Shown: piece after piece, positions 1-10,770 of the stretch
Layout: the number at the start of each line of letters is the position of its first letter
Position numbering within the stretch: position 1 is the first letter of the stretch
Translations under genes and position numbers: made by a program
DNA from: Polytrichum commune
Taxonomy: Eukaryota > Streptophyta > Polytrichopsida > Polytrichales > Polytrichaceae
Assembly: GCA_950295325.1 (NCBI GenBank)
Contig: OX485804.1
Coordinates: 55,056,001 to 55,120,000 of the forward strand
Reading direction: 5' to 3'
Length of the DNA: 64,000 bases
The notes under the pieces: model-generated
What the model saw: only the letters and a program-made list of their open reading frames with translations
Database searches by the model: none
What the model was told of the DNA's origin: nothing

Positions 1-785
1 TGGTAGACTCCGACTGCCTGGCTTCACCGCCGGCCAAACACTTTGGCCGCTCCCCACCCTCTCCCCGTGGAGCCACTTCTGTGGGAGCGGGAAGCCCGGC
101 CGCAAGTGCAACGACTGCACCCACTTCTCCCTCAATGAGGACACCTGGAGACGACCTGCCAGGCTCGACGGGTCGGAAGCGCAAGGCGGTGGGCACTGAC
201 AACCTGGTGGACTTTGTGAAAGACTTCAACTACGACTACCTTGCACGAGTGGAGTCACAAGAGAGGGACAAAAGGTCATGGAGGACTGAAGTTATGGCAC
301 TTGACATGGCGCGGGAGGCAAGGATTGCACACAAAGAGGCGGAGGCCTTTAGCATGGACAAAAAACTTTATGAATTGGAGGTGGAAAGAACAAAAAATTT
401 GGGCAACATGACAAGCGCGTTGCTTATGCTGGCGACATCTATGGATGCCTTGACAAGGTTTTGTGTGCAACCCTTAACTATGTTGGTTTTCTGTATGTAC
501 TATGTCACATTCTTCGCGGATGTCTTGCTATGTACTCCGAGTTTTGTGTCCGGACTAGGTAGTCCAACAAGTCTTCCCTTGCCATCTTCCCTTCCAACAA
601 TGCTCTTTCCTCGCTCACAAGGCCCATTGGCCTTGGGGGATGAAAGATGTCATCCTCGTCCCTACGAAGGAGGTCATGGGCGTCCATTGGTGGTAGGTGG
701 CAGTCCGCAAGTATTTGGTCCAGAGTGCGGTCTTTGCTTGCCAACAGTATGTTGTGCAACACACAACACGCGTGCACAACTGTAG
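1..785 (+). CDS. PIF/Harbinger second ORF (Myb/SANT-like accessory protein), 3' part
   Basis: The reading frame is open from base 3, without a stop, so the start lies beyond the left edge. Visible residues are a Ser/Pro/Thr-rich linker, a basic stretch (GRKRKAVG) that could be a nuclear localisation signal, then a charged helical region containing NLVDFVKDFNYDYLARVE and MDKKLYELEVER, typical of the C-terminal coiled tail of Harbinger ORF1 proteins. In that family the N-terminal Myb/SANT domain binds the element ends and brings the transposase to the nucleus; that domain would lie to the left. From about position 505 the frame runs antisense to the transposase, so the last roughly 90 codons may be untranslated or removed by splicing; AAG|GTTTTG near 458 is a candidate donor. 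The true 3' end is therefore uncertain. Confidence 0.6.
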   Translation, partial: VDSDCLASPPAKHFGRSPPSPRGATSVGAGSPAASATTAPTSPSMRTPGDDLPGSTGRKRKAVGTDNLVDFVKDFNYDYLARVESQERDKRSWRTEVMALDMAREARIAHKEAEAFSMDKKLYELEVERTKNLGNMTSALLMLATSMDALTRFCVQPLTMLVFCMYYVTFFADVLLCTPSFVSGLGSPTSLPLPSSLPTMLFPRSQGPLALGDERCHPRPYEGGHGRPLVVGGSPQVFGPECGLCLPTVCCATHNTRAQL

Positions 786-2397
786 GTAGGAAATCTAGTT
801 TCAAGGATGATTTACCTCCAATCTCTTTGAACCTAGCTTTGAGTATACCAAAAGCTCTTTCGATGCACATGCGGGTTGATGAATGCTTGCGGTTGAACCA
901 CACCTCCTCATTTGTAAGAGCCATGCCCATGGGCCCCGTCTTGAATGGTGTTATGCACCAACTCAAGAGTGGGTACCCACGGTCCGCCACTATGTAGGGC
1001 GGAAATGGCAGAGCCGCGGGCCATGTCATTGGGTCATCATGGAAGCCTCCCATAACTCCCTCATCCACCTTTCTGTAGAGCTCTGTGGATTTGAAATGTG
1101 CGCTGTCATGCAATGAGCCTGGCGGGCCAGTGTTCATTGATGTGAAATAGCATTTCGTGTCCACAACACCTTGGAGCAATATAGAGAAGGATTTATTTTG
1201 ATTGCGGTGGTCCGCCGCGAGGATGCTGTTGGGTGGTGCCGAGATGTATACGTGCGTGCCATCTACAGCACCGATACAATTGGGTAGAGATTGTTTAGAT
1301 TGGAAGGCAGTTGTGACAGTTGCCAATCGACGTCCAGTCGGCCAGGCTATTAGGTGCCCGAATTTGTTGCTTATGGCGGAGCAAACTTGCCGCAAGATAC
1401 CATGCACTGTGGATTTTCCGAGTGCCGCCTTGTCGGCAACCAAGGGTATTGACACACCGTGCATGAGTTTGAACAATGTCACAACAACTTTCTTCTCCAC
1501 ACCAATGGGTGCTCTCCAATGTGTGTGTTGTCCCTGTAAGAATGGTCGAAGATCTTGCACAAGCCTGTCAAACGTCCTCCTCCGCATTCTCAAAATGTCG
1601 TAGAACATGTCGGGGGTGTAGATGTTGAACAAGTACTCCTCGAACCAGCATGTAGACCTTGGTTTCACATACCACTTTGCATCCAAATCGTCAATGTGCC
1701 AAGCAACAAGGTCAAGTATGTGCTTTTCGTGCGGGTGCTCCAGTGTTTCCTCGTCGGATTCAAACCTTAAAAATGCGTTGTTTGTTGGGCCAATCCCATC
1801 GCCCTGAACTCTATGCTTTGATTTTTTCCTGTGTAAGAGCTGGGATCTAGTTGCCTCCACTGAAGCATTGTACATTTGCACCATAACCACCGACATGTCA
1901 ATGATTGCCATAAGAATGGGAATGACAGAGGCAACACCAGTTGTGGTGATTGACCTCCGTTGCGGTGTAAGGTGTAGGGGTATGTTGGTTGGATCGCCGC
2001 GTGGAGAGCCGGGCGGGCTGCATGGAATTGCCGGTGCTAGGGGAGGCGGAGAGCATGCAGCGGAAATGTGTGCACCCGACAGGAGGGGATACGCGGGCGG
2101 AAGTTGTGCAGCAGGGACGCCTCGAGCAGAAGCTGGCGGATCCAGAGCCTGGGAGCGCAGGGAAGGAAGTCCGGGGCACGAGCCGGAATGATTCTCGTCC
2201 TCCTCCATTTCGGCTGGAACCTTCAAGCACACGAAATGGGGAAAAAAAATTACTGTCAATGTTTTCTGTAGCACCCAGCTAGTTTTTTGTGCAGTTTGCT
2301 TTGTAATCTGCAATCTGTGGGGAATGCTCGCCATGGTTATGGCGAAGTTTTCGCTTTCAGGGTGGCACGACTGTGGGCCACAGCTTCTGATGTGCAA
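505..2397 (-). CDS. PIF/Harbinger DDE transposase
   Basis: A 630-residue open frame with the DDE_Tnp_4 (Harbinger) nuclease fold. The catalytic triad is visible: Asp379 in IGAVDGTHV, Asp472 in YIVADRGYPLL and Glu513 in MCIERAFGILKARF, with the second Asp and the Glu separated by 40 residues as usual in this superfamily. A helical region at about 260-345 (FYDILRMRRRTFDRLVQDLR, then STVHGILRQVCSAI) matches the helix-turn-helix part upstream of the nuclease. The frame opens at 2397, but the first 60 residues look like leader; the Met at residue 64 (MEEDENH, base 2208) is a better start, or a 5' exon may be spliced on. There is no stop or frameshift in the catalytic part, so the protein could be functional. 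It catalyses cut-and-paste transposition into TTA/TAA sites in the nucleus. Confidence 0.85.
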   Translation of the reverse strand: MHIRSCGPQSCHPESENFAITMASIPHRLQITKQTAQKTSWVLQKTLTVIFFPHFVCLKVPAEMEEDENHSGSCPGLPSLRSQALDPPASARGVPAAQLPPAYPLLSGAHISAACSPPPLAPAIPCSPPGSPRGDPTNIPLHLTPQRRSITTTGVASVIPILMAIIDMSVVMVQMYNASVEATRSQLLHRKKSKHRVQGDGIGPTNNAFLRFESDEETLEHPHEKHILDLVAWHIDDLDAKWYVKPRSTCWFEEYLFNIYTPDMFYDILRMRRRTFDRLVQDLRPFLQGQHTHWRAPIGVEKKVVVTLFKLMHGVSIPLVADKAALGKSTVHGILRQVCSAISNKFGHLIAWPTGRRLATVTTAFQSKQSLPNCIGAVDGTHVYISAPPNSILAADHRNQNKSFSILLQGVVDTKCYFTSMNTGPPGSLHDSAHFKSTELYRKVDEGVMGGFHDDPMTWPAALPFPPYIVADRGYPLLSWCITPFKTGPMGMALTNEEVWFNRKHSSTRMCIERAFGILKARFKEIGGKSSLKLDFLPTVVHACCVLHNILLASKDRTLDQILADCHLPPMDAHDLLRRDEDDIFHPPRPMGLVSEERALLEGKMAREDLLDYLVRTQNSEYIARHPRRM

Positions 2398-4530
2398 TTA
2401 CAGAACAATGCAAAGTGCAAGACAACTTGGCTGTCATTTTGAGCCGGCAGAGAATACAAAGTTTTTGAGTCATGCACAAATGCGAGTCCTTCTGCTGATC
2501 TGCATGCACATATGCATATTTATGTTTCCTGGATGTTGCATGTGTATAGATGGTAGAAATTGGGAATGTGAAACGGTTATTGGGTTGGGATGAATGGGCT
2601 TCTGTGTGAATGCGATGTTCTCCATCTATTCTGCTTGTATGCTCAAAGGATTGTGCATGTGCCGCATATCCCAAAAACATGAAAGCAAGGGGGCCGAAAT
2701 GCGGGGCTGGAATTCCCTGCCCCGTATGCAGGGAAGTTCTGAAGCAATCCCAGACACACATCAAGGGTAAAATGAAAGACTCTGAAAAGCAACAGCTGGC
2801 TTCTACAGTCCAGTACATGCAGAGAACATGATGGATGAGGCTTGCGGGGACTGTTGCGTGCACAGATGCAAACCAATGCCCGAACTCAAACCTACACATT
2901 TCCTAGGGGCATGCGCACATGCCTTTGAAAGGGAGACTGTGAATTTCGAGGAACAGACAACCCTATCGATGCATGACAGGCACCCGAAAGCAAGTTTGAA
3001 ATGGCACAATAAATCCAGGACGCAGGTGGGACATGCATGTGGGGGCCAATGCCGATCACACCCACCGACTATCCCGAAGAGGGCCGCACGCAGCTGGGGA
3101 CGCGGGTGAACGACAGGTTCAGTGTGCATCAATGATCACAGGCAACATTGTGGTGGGAAGTTTACAGCCACGAAATGCCGATTGGAAGTGGGCATTGAGG
3201 GCACGAGGGGGGAGGAATCCAAGTCAAGAGATATTCACAGAAAAATTGAATGCAAACACCATCACGGGGACGGCGCACAAACAAGATTGTGCACCAAAGG
3301 GGGTCCAATAAACTATGAAGCAAGATTTTAATTCCAGGGAAAGTTGCAGCCACAAGACCGAAAACAGGCAAACTGCTGCGACGAATGGCAGCATGTGCAT
3401 CCATGCAGCTGTTTTTTCTGGAAAAAAATCTACATTTACGTGCACCTGTGCATGAAGACCCCGAAATGCGAGGTCCACTGCGGCAAGCCTGCCTCTAATG
3501 GCGTCGAAGGGGTTCACATGAGCATCGGAAATCGGGCGCTGCGGGAGATTTTCCAGCCCAACATCATCATCACGCAGCATCAGCAACAGAGATCGGCCTA
3601 GGACGTGCGTCTCCAAGGCAGCCTCGGAGTCGAAGCGGAGCATGAGTGCCCGCAGATTGCTGCAGTCCTCTTGTAACTCCCATTTGCAAAACATTTCCAC
3701 AAGGGGGAGGAGTCCCACGCATGTGGCGCGGAGGGCATGGTGCGAGGGAGTACTGGACGCACGATGTCGCCTCCACACAAGCTGGCCTGTACCAGTAGAT
3801 TCATGAGGGGGACCTCGACCTCTCGATCACAGCATGGAAGCAAAAAACGCAGCAACAAAAGATACCACATTCAAAGCAAACAAAATCCAGGAGGGGGGAC
3901 GCACACGCACCCAATTTGGACAACCGAAACTCGGCCTCGTGCGGCAGAGAATGGGAATAAAAAGCGTAGCAGAACAATTTATATCCATGCCAGTAATCCC
4001 ACGCCCTGCATACACATTGCGAAACGTCCAAAACACACAGGGCATAACAGAACATGTCGGTCAATTACTTTAAACGCGGATAACAACACCCACAACAAAA
4101 CCCTGCCCAAGCAAACGAAACACAACATGTATCGCACAAAATCCACAGCTGCTCCATTGTGAAGGCAAGCAACCACACAAAAAGAACAATGAGTTTGTCA
4201 CCCGAAATTTAGGCCCCGCAGCTCGCTATCAATCGTGTTGTCTTCTTCCATCTCCAGCAACTGGTGTTCGGATTTTGTGAGACAGTTGCAGGAACCCCGA
4301 AGAGCGGACAACCCTCGCAGTCGGCGATGCCCCACAGCCCTCGGAACGTTGGAACCCAACAGAAAGTAGTGGATGAAAAACGCCATATCCGGCACAGAGC
4401 CGACCTGTGTGGCCCCCGGCACAGCACTGCCACACCGGCCCTGCTACCCACTCTTACCCGGTTTGGGGGTTCCGTGTAGGCCCTCCTCCCAGCCGGTCCC
4501 GCTCCAACACCCCCTGGTGCGGCCGGGCCC
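2398..4530 (-). other. Upstream region of the Harbinger transposase with unassigned minus-strand open frames
   Basis: This GC-richer stretch lies between the transposase start and the right terminus. It should contain the transposase promoter and leader. Two minus-strand open stretches stand out: about 3400-3780 (includes LLPLVEMFCKWELQEDCSN and AALETHVLGRSLLLMLRDDD) and 4198-4422 (includes KSEHQLLEMEEDNTIDSELR). The first continues in another frame up to about 3850 (VEVPLMNLLVQASLCGGDIV), as if one coding region had suffered a frameshift. I do not recognise either. They could be upstream exons of the element, a third element gene, or a captured host fragment. Confidence 0.3.
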
Positions 4531-4560
4531 TTAGCCTGCTTGTATTGAACCGGGCTTGTT

Positions 4561-4660
4561 GAGTTTCGGTCCATTTGATGCCAAATGGAAACACACTACA
4601 ATAAAATATTCAATTTAGTGTGGCATTCAAGTTGGTGTGCCATGTCCATTAGAGTGGTCT
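4561..4660 (+). repeat. Dispersed repeat, copy 1 of a direct pair
   Basis: Starts GAGTTTCGGTCCATTTGATG and continues with AAACACACTACA and TTTAGTGTGGCATTCAA. It matches 5921-6020 in the same orientation at roughly 85% identity. It begins about 27 bases beyond the Harbinger end. The two copies lie 1.36 kb apart. No coding remnant was seen between them, so they may be ends of one decayed element or two independent insertions. Confidence 0.55.
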
Positions 4661-5920
4661 GTGATGCTTGTCATGCAGCACCAAGTGACATGTGACACCT
4701 ACTCTGGTTTTCACCTAGCGATTGTAAGACAATTAGTGTGGGTTTAATGAAAGGGTGGCTCAAACCCAAGGCATTTACCCAGATCCCATAGGTATTCCAA
4801 GGTTTTGCCGCCTAAGGCAGGAATAGTACTCAGATGGGTGACAATCCTAGGACTTGATTTTCAGTGCAGCCTACCACCTATGATCCACCCAATCGTAGTG
4901 GAGGTATCTAGGTGATCCGAATAATTTCAGGTATCCAGGTGGGAGTCTAGGGGCTTGCCCTTAGGGGGATAAGTGCCAGCTGGCTTAGGCACACCAATTT
5001 TAGGTGTTCACCTTCAAAAGAAGGCAGTTGTTGTTAAAGACACTTTAATTCTCGTAATGCATGTGTCGGGATTACATATAGACTTAGACCAACACGAAAA
5101 TGAAGTAACACCATAATTCACATCGGTGGTAATATCATAGCATGCTTTGATGAATTGGAGTAAGCATTTAGGGTTGGGGCACCTCTTTGGAAGTCATGAA
5201 TCTTATCTTGTAATTGATGTAAGGAAGTCGAAATGCTTCTTAAAATCAAAAAATTAACACACAAAGATCATTTGAGAACCAAAGCAATCTTACAACTCAA
5301 AAGATTAACAGTAACCCCAATGTGAAGAAAACAATTCGTAATTATACTTTTGCTGCACTTCTTGCTTTGAGATATATAATTGTACATATTTCAATGTGTT
5401 TCATATTACTCTAGGTTTGTATCCCTTACATCCTAATATGATTGAATGTCTTTTGAAACCACCAAACTTTTTCACAATAGATGTCCTTTTGCATGCTGCC
5501 CTATGGTGCATAATCTCATGCCTTTTCAAGCTTTGAAATTTATGATAACATGAATTTTTACATATTTATGAGCTTCGTGTGGGTATTTATTGATTGATTG
5601 AATTAGGTTGTATTAGAATCTATGTTCTCACACAAAACATATTCCTTTTCTTACATTTAGGAAATAATAATAACAATTATTATTATTATTATTATTATTA
5701 TGTGCACACGTGACAAGTCCTCAATGCAACATAAAGAACATGCAACCTAAATCAACATCATTAAATAATTTTGGTTTTCATGAAAATATTTAATAAGGCA
5801 ACAAAGGACTATACATTTCATATGTGTTACAAGGTGTATTGTGATCTCTATCGAAGTGCTCAAAAATTGATTAGTGTAAGAGATTCCTTTTGGGCACCCC
5901 AATTGTAAATGCCTCCATTT

Positions 5921-6020
5921 GAGTTTCGGACCGTTTGATGCCAAATGGAAACACACTACACTAAACATCCGATTTAGCGTGGCATTCAAATCGGTGTCCC
6001 ATGTCATTTAGAGTGTTGTT
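5921..6020 (+). repeat. Dispersed repeat, copy 2 of a direct pair
   Basis: Starts GAGTTTCGGACCGTTTGATG and keeps the same order of motifs as 4561-4660 (AAACACACTACACTAAA, TTTAGCGTGGCATTCAA, CATGTCATTTAGAGTG). Confidence 0.55.
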
Positions 6021-6866
6021 CGTGACAAGTGTGGCCACAATAATTCAAATGTTTAGTGTAGTAAAGAACATAAACTCAAACAACACAGTTCCAAACAACA
6101 TGCTTGTAGAATTAGCATGATCTTATGAGGGATCTAGATCGGCATCTTGATTCAACAAAACAGTTCTTGGAATTGTGTTGTTTGAGACCATGTTTTCTTA
6201 TTTGTGTTTGATCTACTAGTGACCACCAATGTCAACAATTTTGCACTTGAGCTACAAGTTTGAATGTTTGCACCAATGTTGGACCAAGATATTGGTGGAT
6301 GCATGGTGTTTATACAACATTGTTCGCAAAATCAAATTGCAACATAACACCACTCACATATTGATACTTGGTGGGTATCAAAGATAGATTATTTGTGCAC
6401 AAGAGTCATTATTTGGGTCAATTATATCCTTCATCCTAATATTGTATTTATATCAAAATAATCTTACCTAGGTGGGAAGGTTATCGGATAGTGTATGGAC
6501 CCCAATGGTATCAAATTAAAGCAAATATATAGACTACGATCTATGACAACCATGTCAAGTGGTTTAGTAAAAACCCATTCCATGTAAAGTTATGGTCAAT
6601 TCGTCCCAACTTAATCCCAATGCACTAATTCATATTTTATGCTATTAAAACAAACCACGGTCAACCTTATTGGGGAGAGGGGGGGGTGTCTTGACTATAA
6701 GGAGTCCCAAATAATTCACCTTTAACTTACATGGTTGCCACAAAACATTAACCCAAAAATGTCTTTCATTTTTTGATAAATTCGTCCATAATACACCCAT
6801 ATGATCTAAAATACTAGGGGATACCGGTCTTACACTAGTTTGCACCAGTGCTCGGGAAGTTTTTGG

Positions 6867-7070
6867 GCATATATAGTCAATCAAGATCCGAGTGATTCTA
6901 AATCCAACCGGTTACATGTTAACATCTTCCGGTTTTGCTTCATTCATTTGAGGTATATTCCTCTATAGATTCCTCCAAAACGATGGGTAATTCTCCTGAA
7001 GTCTCGAACTTGAACCGGTTATTTCTCAAACTCAACCGGTGCATCTGTGACGAACCGCCGGTTCTCCCCG
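6867..7070 (+). repeat. Solo LTR-like repeat (family A), copy 1
   Basis: Shares with 44085-44266, 51062-51265 and 62801-63008 the ordered blocks TTTTGGGCAT, CCAACCGGTTACATGTT, TTCCGGTTTT, CCTCTATAGATTCCTC, AACCGGTTATTTCTCAAACT, and CGCCGGTTCTCCCCG. Each copy is preceded by a purine-rich stretch (here CGGGAAG), as expected for a polypurine tract before a Ty1/copia-type LTR. That makes these copies probable solo or truncated LTRs; no internal retroelement domain is attached. The 3' limit of the LTR is not clear. Confidence 0.5.
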
Positions 7071-7387
7071 AGCCCTGGTTTGCACCAATGATCCAGATCC
7101 TCCACGTGGGCAGCCGAGGCTTCCCAGATGAAAGTCAAGGTTATCAAATGCATGCTTTGATTATTAAGTTACACAAGCGAACTTGCTTTACAAGGAAGGC
7201 GTGGCCGGCTGACATGATCCATGCTCAAGATCCACCAAACTTACTGCCCTAATTTGGAAGCATAAATGCACCAGCGCCTGTACGTTACACCTAAGGTTGC
7301 ATCTAACTTAGCCATTCTAGCTGCACCTGGCAATTACTTCTTACAACTCAATGAACAGGCCGGGAGAATCAACAGATACAGTAATTA

Positions 7388-8214
7388 GGGCCGGTTTACA
7401 GTGTCCGAAAAGTTTTTGAAGTTATTGAGGTTAATTGCCTACCTCTTTAAAAGGGCATAGGCTATTTCCCTCATGGTATAGGTTGCATCCTACAATATCA
7501 AATTTTTGTAAGTTGAAAACTTTTTGAGTTTTTAAGTTACCCGCCAATTGCCTTCAAAACTAATTTTTAGTAGGTTAAAATCCTTCATATCTTTTAATGT
7601 TGTAGGCTTTAAATTCAAAATTTGAGTACTAAGTGGTATCCTTGGCAGGAATTGGACCTGGCTAAGCCCTTCACCACATTTGAAGGCCAAGGATTAACCA
7701 ACTCCAGCAAAAACCTCGCACACACACACACACACACACACAGAGTTGCTTGATCTGCGACACTTGAATTTCAACGCTGCTTGCGCGAGAGATTGAGAGA
7801 GTTGCTTGATCTGCGAGACTGCGACACTTGAATTTCAACACAACGAGCGAGCGAGAGAGAGAGATGCTTCACACAGAGAGAGGAGCTGATGAGAGAGGAG
7901 TTGTGATGAATGGTATTTGTAAAGATTGGCGGGAAGGGAGTTAGGGCTATTATTGATATCTGTCTATGTGCCACCCAAGAGCCCCGAGTATTAGCCTAAA
8001 GATATGTACTTAGGTCAACTAATTTCCCAATTTGAAGAAGGATGAATGGCTAAAATCCTCTCTTTTAAAAACTTTGTAGGCAAAATTTCCTACATGTTTT
8101 TTATCACATAGGTTGATATCCTATGTTTTTAAATTGTTCATAGGCTCTTTGTCCTACACTTTCAAAATTTTATAGGCTAAGTCACAAATTTTGTAGGTTG
8201 CATTTACACTAGCC
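7388..8214. mobile_element. Harbinger-like non-autonomous element (probable)
   Basis: Left end GGGCCGGTTTACAGTG is preceded by TTA (7385-7387); right end, inverted, reads GGCTAGTGTAAATGC and is followed by TTA (8215-8217). The TIR match is imperfect, so the call rests mainly on the TTA pair and the GGGCC start. Inside are a (CA)n run at 7717-7742 and a GA-rich stretch with a word of about 35 bp (GTTGCTTGATCTGCGA) occurring twice, near 7744 and 7800. No coding frame was found. Confidence 0.4.
7717..7742. repeat. (CA)n microsatellite
   Basis: About 12 uninterrupted CA dinucleotides, followed by GA-rich repeats up to about 7900. Confidence 0.9.
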
Positions 8215-8217
8215 TTA

Positions 8218-8805
8218 GGCTCTTGGCGGACTATGGTTTACACCATGGACCATGAAGTCGGATCATGGAAGATGGCCTTTGTCAATGGTCCGACTTCATA
8301 AAAAATTAGTTTTGAGAGCCATGGGCCCCTCACTAGGTGTAAACTGAATGTGGACCAAGAGGAAAGACCTTGGATGTTACCATTTTACTATTTTATGTTC
8401 CGTTTAACATTTTACTGTTTTTAGTTATTTTAACGTTTTCCTACTTTTTTAGATTTGGATGTTACACTAGTTTTTTTTGAATTATAACATTTTTGTGATG
8501 AAGGGTAGCCGCCATATCACGCACAACCCCCAAAATAATTCATTAAAATAATATTTTTCTACCATGGGCCCTTGCCTTTTCCTACCGGACCACCTCTCTT
8601 GCCTCTCTCAACGCAAAACCCGTTGGACCATGTTATTGCATTTATTAGGCTTTAAAATTTATATTTTGGGGACCTCGACCTTCATGGTTCCTCTGCCATT
8701 TTTTCTCTAGTGTAAACCGAAGTTGTCCCGGGACGACTTCAGTAGCCAATCAACGCTCTTAGATCGCCATGGGACAACTTCATGGTCCATAGTGTAAACC
8801 AGCCC
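8218..8805. mobile_element. Tourist-like (Harbinger) MITE, full length
   Basis: Terminal inverted repeats share GGTTTACACYATGGACCATG and continue (AAGTYG), about 30 bp in total, and the element is flanked by TTA on both sides (8215-8217 and 8806-8808). The sequence matches 44267-44530 in the opposite orientation through further blocks (GGGACCTCGACCTTCATGGT, CGTTGGACCATGTTA, GGGCCCTTGCCTTTTCCTAC). No coding frame is present. The left TTA is shared with the neighbouring element ending at 8214, so one probably inserted at the edge of the other. Confidence 0.65.
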
Positions 8806-9429
8806 TTAATCCACAAAATACGTTTAAGTACGCATCCCGGTTAAGTGCGCAATTTTTTTGACAAAAATCAGGGTTTACACTTTATTGTTTGATCATGTCA
8901 TGTAGAGTCATTTGCCACGAATGCATGACTTTTTAACGCTTGACATTCAATGTTTGTTTGTTAACGTTTCGCTAAAACAACTCAAACAATCGTTGCAATT
9001 CATCGTACATATGTCCAGCTTCAGTTTGAACATCAGAGCAGAGCCATTGGTCGTGGATGTTGAGGACAGTGATGTGTAGAGCTTCAAAGCCTTTGAAGTC
9101 GGTAGCGGGGGGAAAACTGAACTAAATGTAGAGTCATTGGATGGAATGAATGCAACAATTTCATTTTGAGATCCAATATGTCAAGGGAAATAAAATGCGG
9201 CGGCAGATTTTTTGTCACGCAAATCATTTGTAAATGCGGTATCCTTAGTCGAAGATGCTACACTTGATAACATCAACCCATTTTATGGGTATGATGTTTT
9301 TTTCTCTATTCTTTTTGAGGGTTTGTTAAAAGGATCTAGGACACAAAAGGAAATTGATATTTTCCAACTTATGTCCTAGATGTGGGAATTTTATGTCATA
9401 ACTCTAAAATTTGTGTGCTAGACATAGGT

Positions 9430-10770
9430 GATCATAAAAAAAAAACATCCTTCATGATTGTCACGATATTCCTATCTCATGTCATATGAGATTTTTAAAA
9501 ACGTATGGAGTAGTGAGAAAAACATTATTTTTGGCTTGGGTTGAAAAAGGATGTGAGAAATTATGTCGAGAGATGTTTGTTGTGTCAAACAAACAACTTG
9601 GAACAAGTGAAACATCTAAGGCTACTACAACCATCAGCGGTTCCTAATAGGAAATGAGAATATACTTCCATGGATTTCATTGTGGATCTTCATAGGACCC
9701 AAAAAGGCTTTTATAGCATTTTTGTGGTTGTTGGCAGGCTGACCAAGGTGGCTTGATTCATACCCATAATGAAAACCATGATAGCTTCGAGAGTTGCTGA
9801 GTTGTTTGTTGAAGAGATATTTGTGACTTATAAGTTACCGCAAGAGATAATTTGTGACAGTGATAGAACATTGGAATATTGTGATAGATATGATGAGTGA
9901 ATTTTGGAAATCTTTGTTCAAATTGTATGGTACCAAATCAATATTAGTTTTGCATATCATCTACAAGTGGATGGACATATTGAGAGAACTAATAGGAGTC
10001 TTGAATATATGCTCATAATGCATGTTGGGATAAGTGCTTGTATTTGATAGAATGTGATTATCACCAACATGATCATAGTAACGTCAGGATGAATCCATTG
10101 TATGTTTTGTATATTCAATAATGACAAACATGTATATATCCAACAACTCCTAACTCCAAAATTGAGAGTTTGAATCAAATGATTCAAGAAATTCATGATG
10201 TCTTGAAATGTGCTTAGCAATGTATCCAAGGAGCACAAGAGAGATCCAAGTTCTATGTTGATCAAAAAGGAGTTATAGATAATTTGAGGTCGGCCAAAAG
10301 GTGTTTTTGAAAATAACACCTAAACGCTTAGGGTTAAAACTTGGACAATTCAAAAAAAAATGTCTCATAGATTTGTGGTCCAATTCATATTCTTGAGAGA
10401 ATGGGTCAAGTGGCATATGCATCAAACTTGCCTTAGGATTGGAAATTTATAATGCTTTCCATGTAAGTTTGTTAAAGATATGTGTCCGTTCACAATCATG
10501 TACTTCCAAATTTACCTCAAGTAGCTCTTGAGGGTGAGATGTTGGCTTAACCTAAAATAATCTTGAAGGTGGATTTCCAACACCTCATGAATGAATCATT
10601 CATGAGATTTCTTATTCATTGGAAAGATTATCCTAAGGATAAGACATCCTAGGAGTTAGAAAATGAGTTTGGAGAAACTTACCCAAATTTTGTCATTATG
10701 GCCAATGACTTAATTGGAGAGGGGAGGATTACAATGGACTAGCTGGGAAATGAATTTTTGAGGAAGATGT
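9430..10770 (+). pseudogene. Ty3/gypsy chromovirus pol 3' fragment (integrase plus chromodomain), decayed
   Basis: Reading across frames, one finds an integrase zinc-binding remnant (HDCHDIPISCHM, then GLKKDVRNYVERCLLCQ), the integrase core (MDFIVDLHRTQKGFYSIFVV and AYHLQVDGHIERTNRSLEYM), a degraded linker, and a chromodomain-like end (LIHWKDYPKDKTS, then ETYPNFVIMANDL). This order is that of chromovirus pol genes. Several stops and frameshifts break it, so it is inactive. No reverse transcriptase, gag or clear LTR pair was seen, so it is truncated. A purine-rich stretch (GGAGAGGGGAGGA, about 10719) after the chromodomain could be the old polypurine tract. Confidence 0.75.

Larger units (their letters stand above)
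1..4530. mobile_element. PIF/Harbinger DNA transposon, right part (left end outside window)
   Basis: The segment carries the two genes typical of PIF/Harbinger elements in convergent arrangement: a Myb-like accessory ORF coming in from the left edge on the plus strand and a DDE transposase on the minus strand. The right terminus is inferred at 4530, where the sequence reads GGCCGGGCCC followed by TTA (4531-4533); inverted, the terminus begins GGGCCCGGCCGCACC. Harbinger elements insert at TTA/TAA and typically begin GGG/GGC, so this fits, but the left terminus and the other TTA copy are not visible. Base composition is clearly more GC-rich than the AT-rich DNA starting after 4560, which supports the boundary. 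The long open transposase frame suggests a fairly young copy. Confidence 0.7.
4534..6866. other. Intergenic, AT-rich, no gene seen
   Basis: No coding region can be supported. The stretch contains an (ATT)n microsatellite at about 5674-5701 and two direct copies of a roughly 95-bp repeat, listed separately. Words related to CACTACACTAAA and TTTAGTGT recur here and elsewhere in the window and belong to TIR-like dispersed repeats. Confidence 0.6.
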
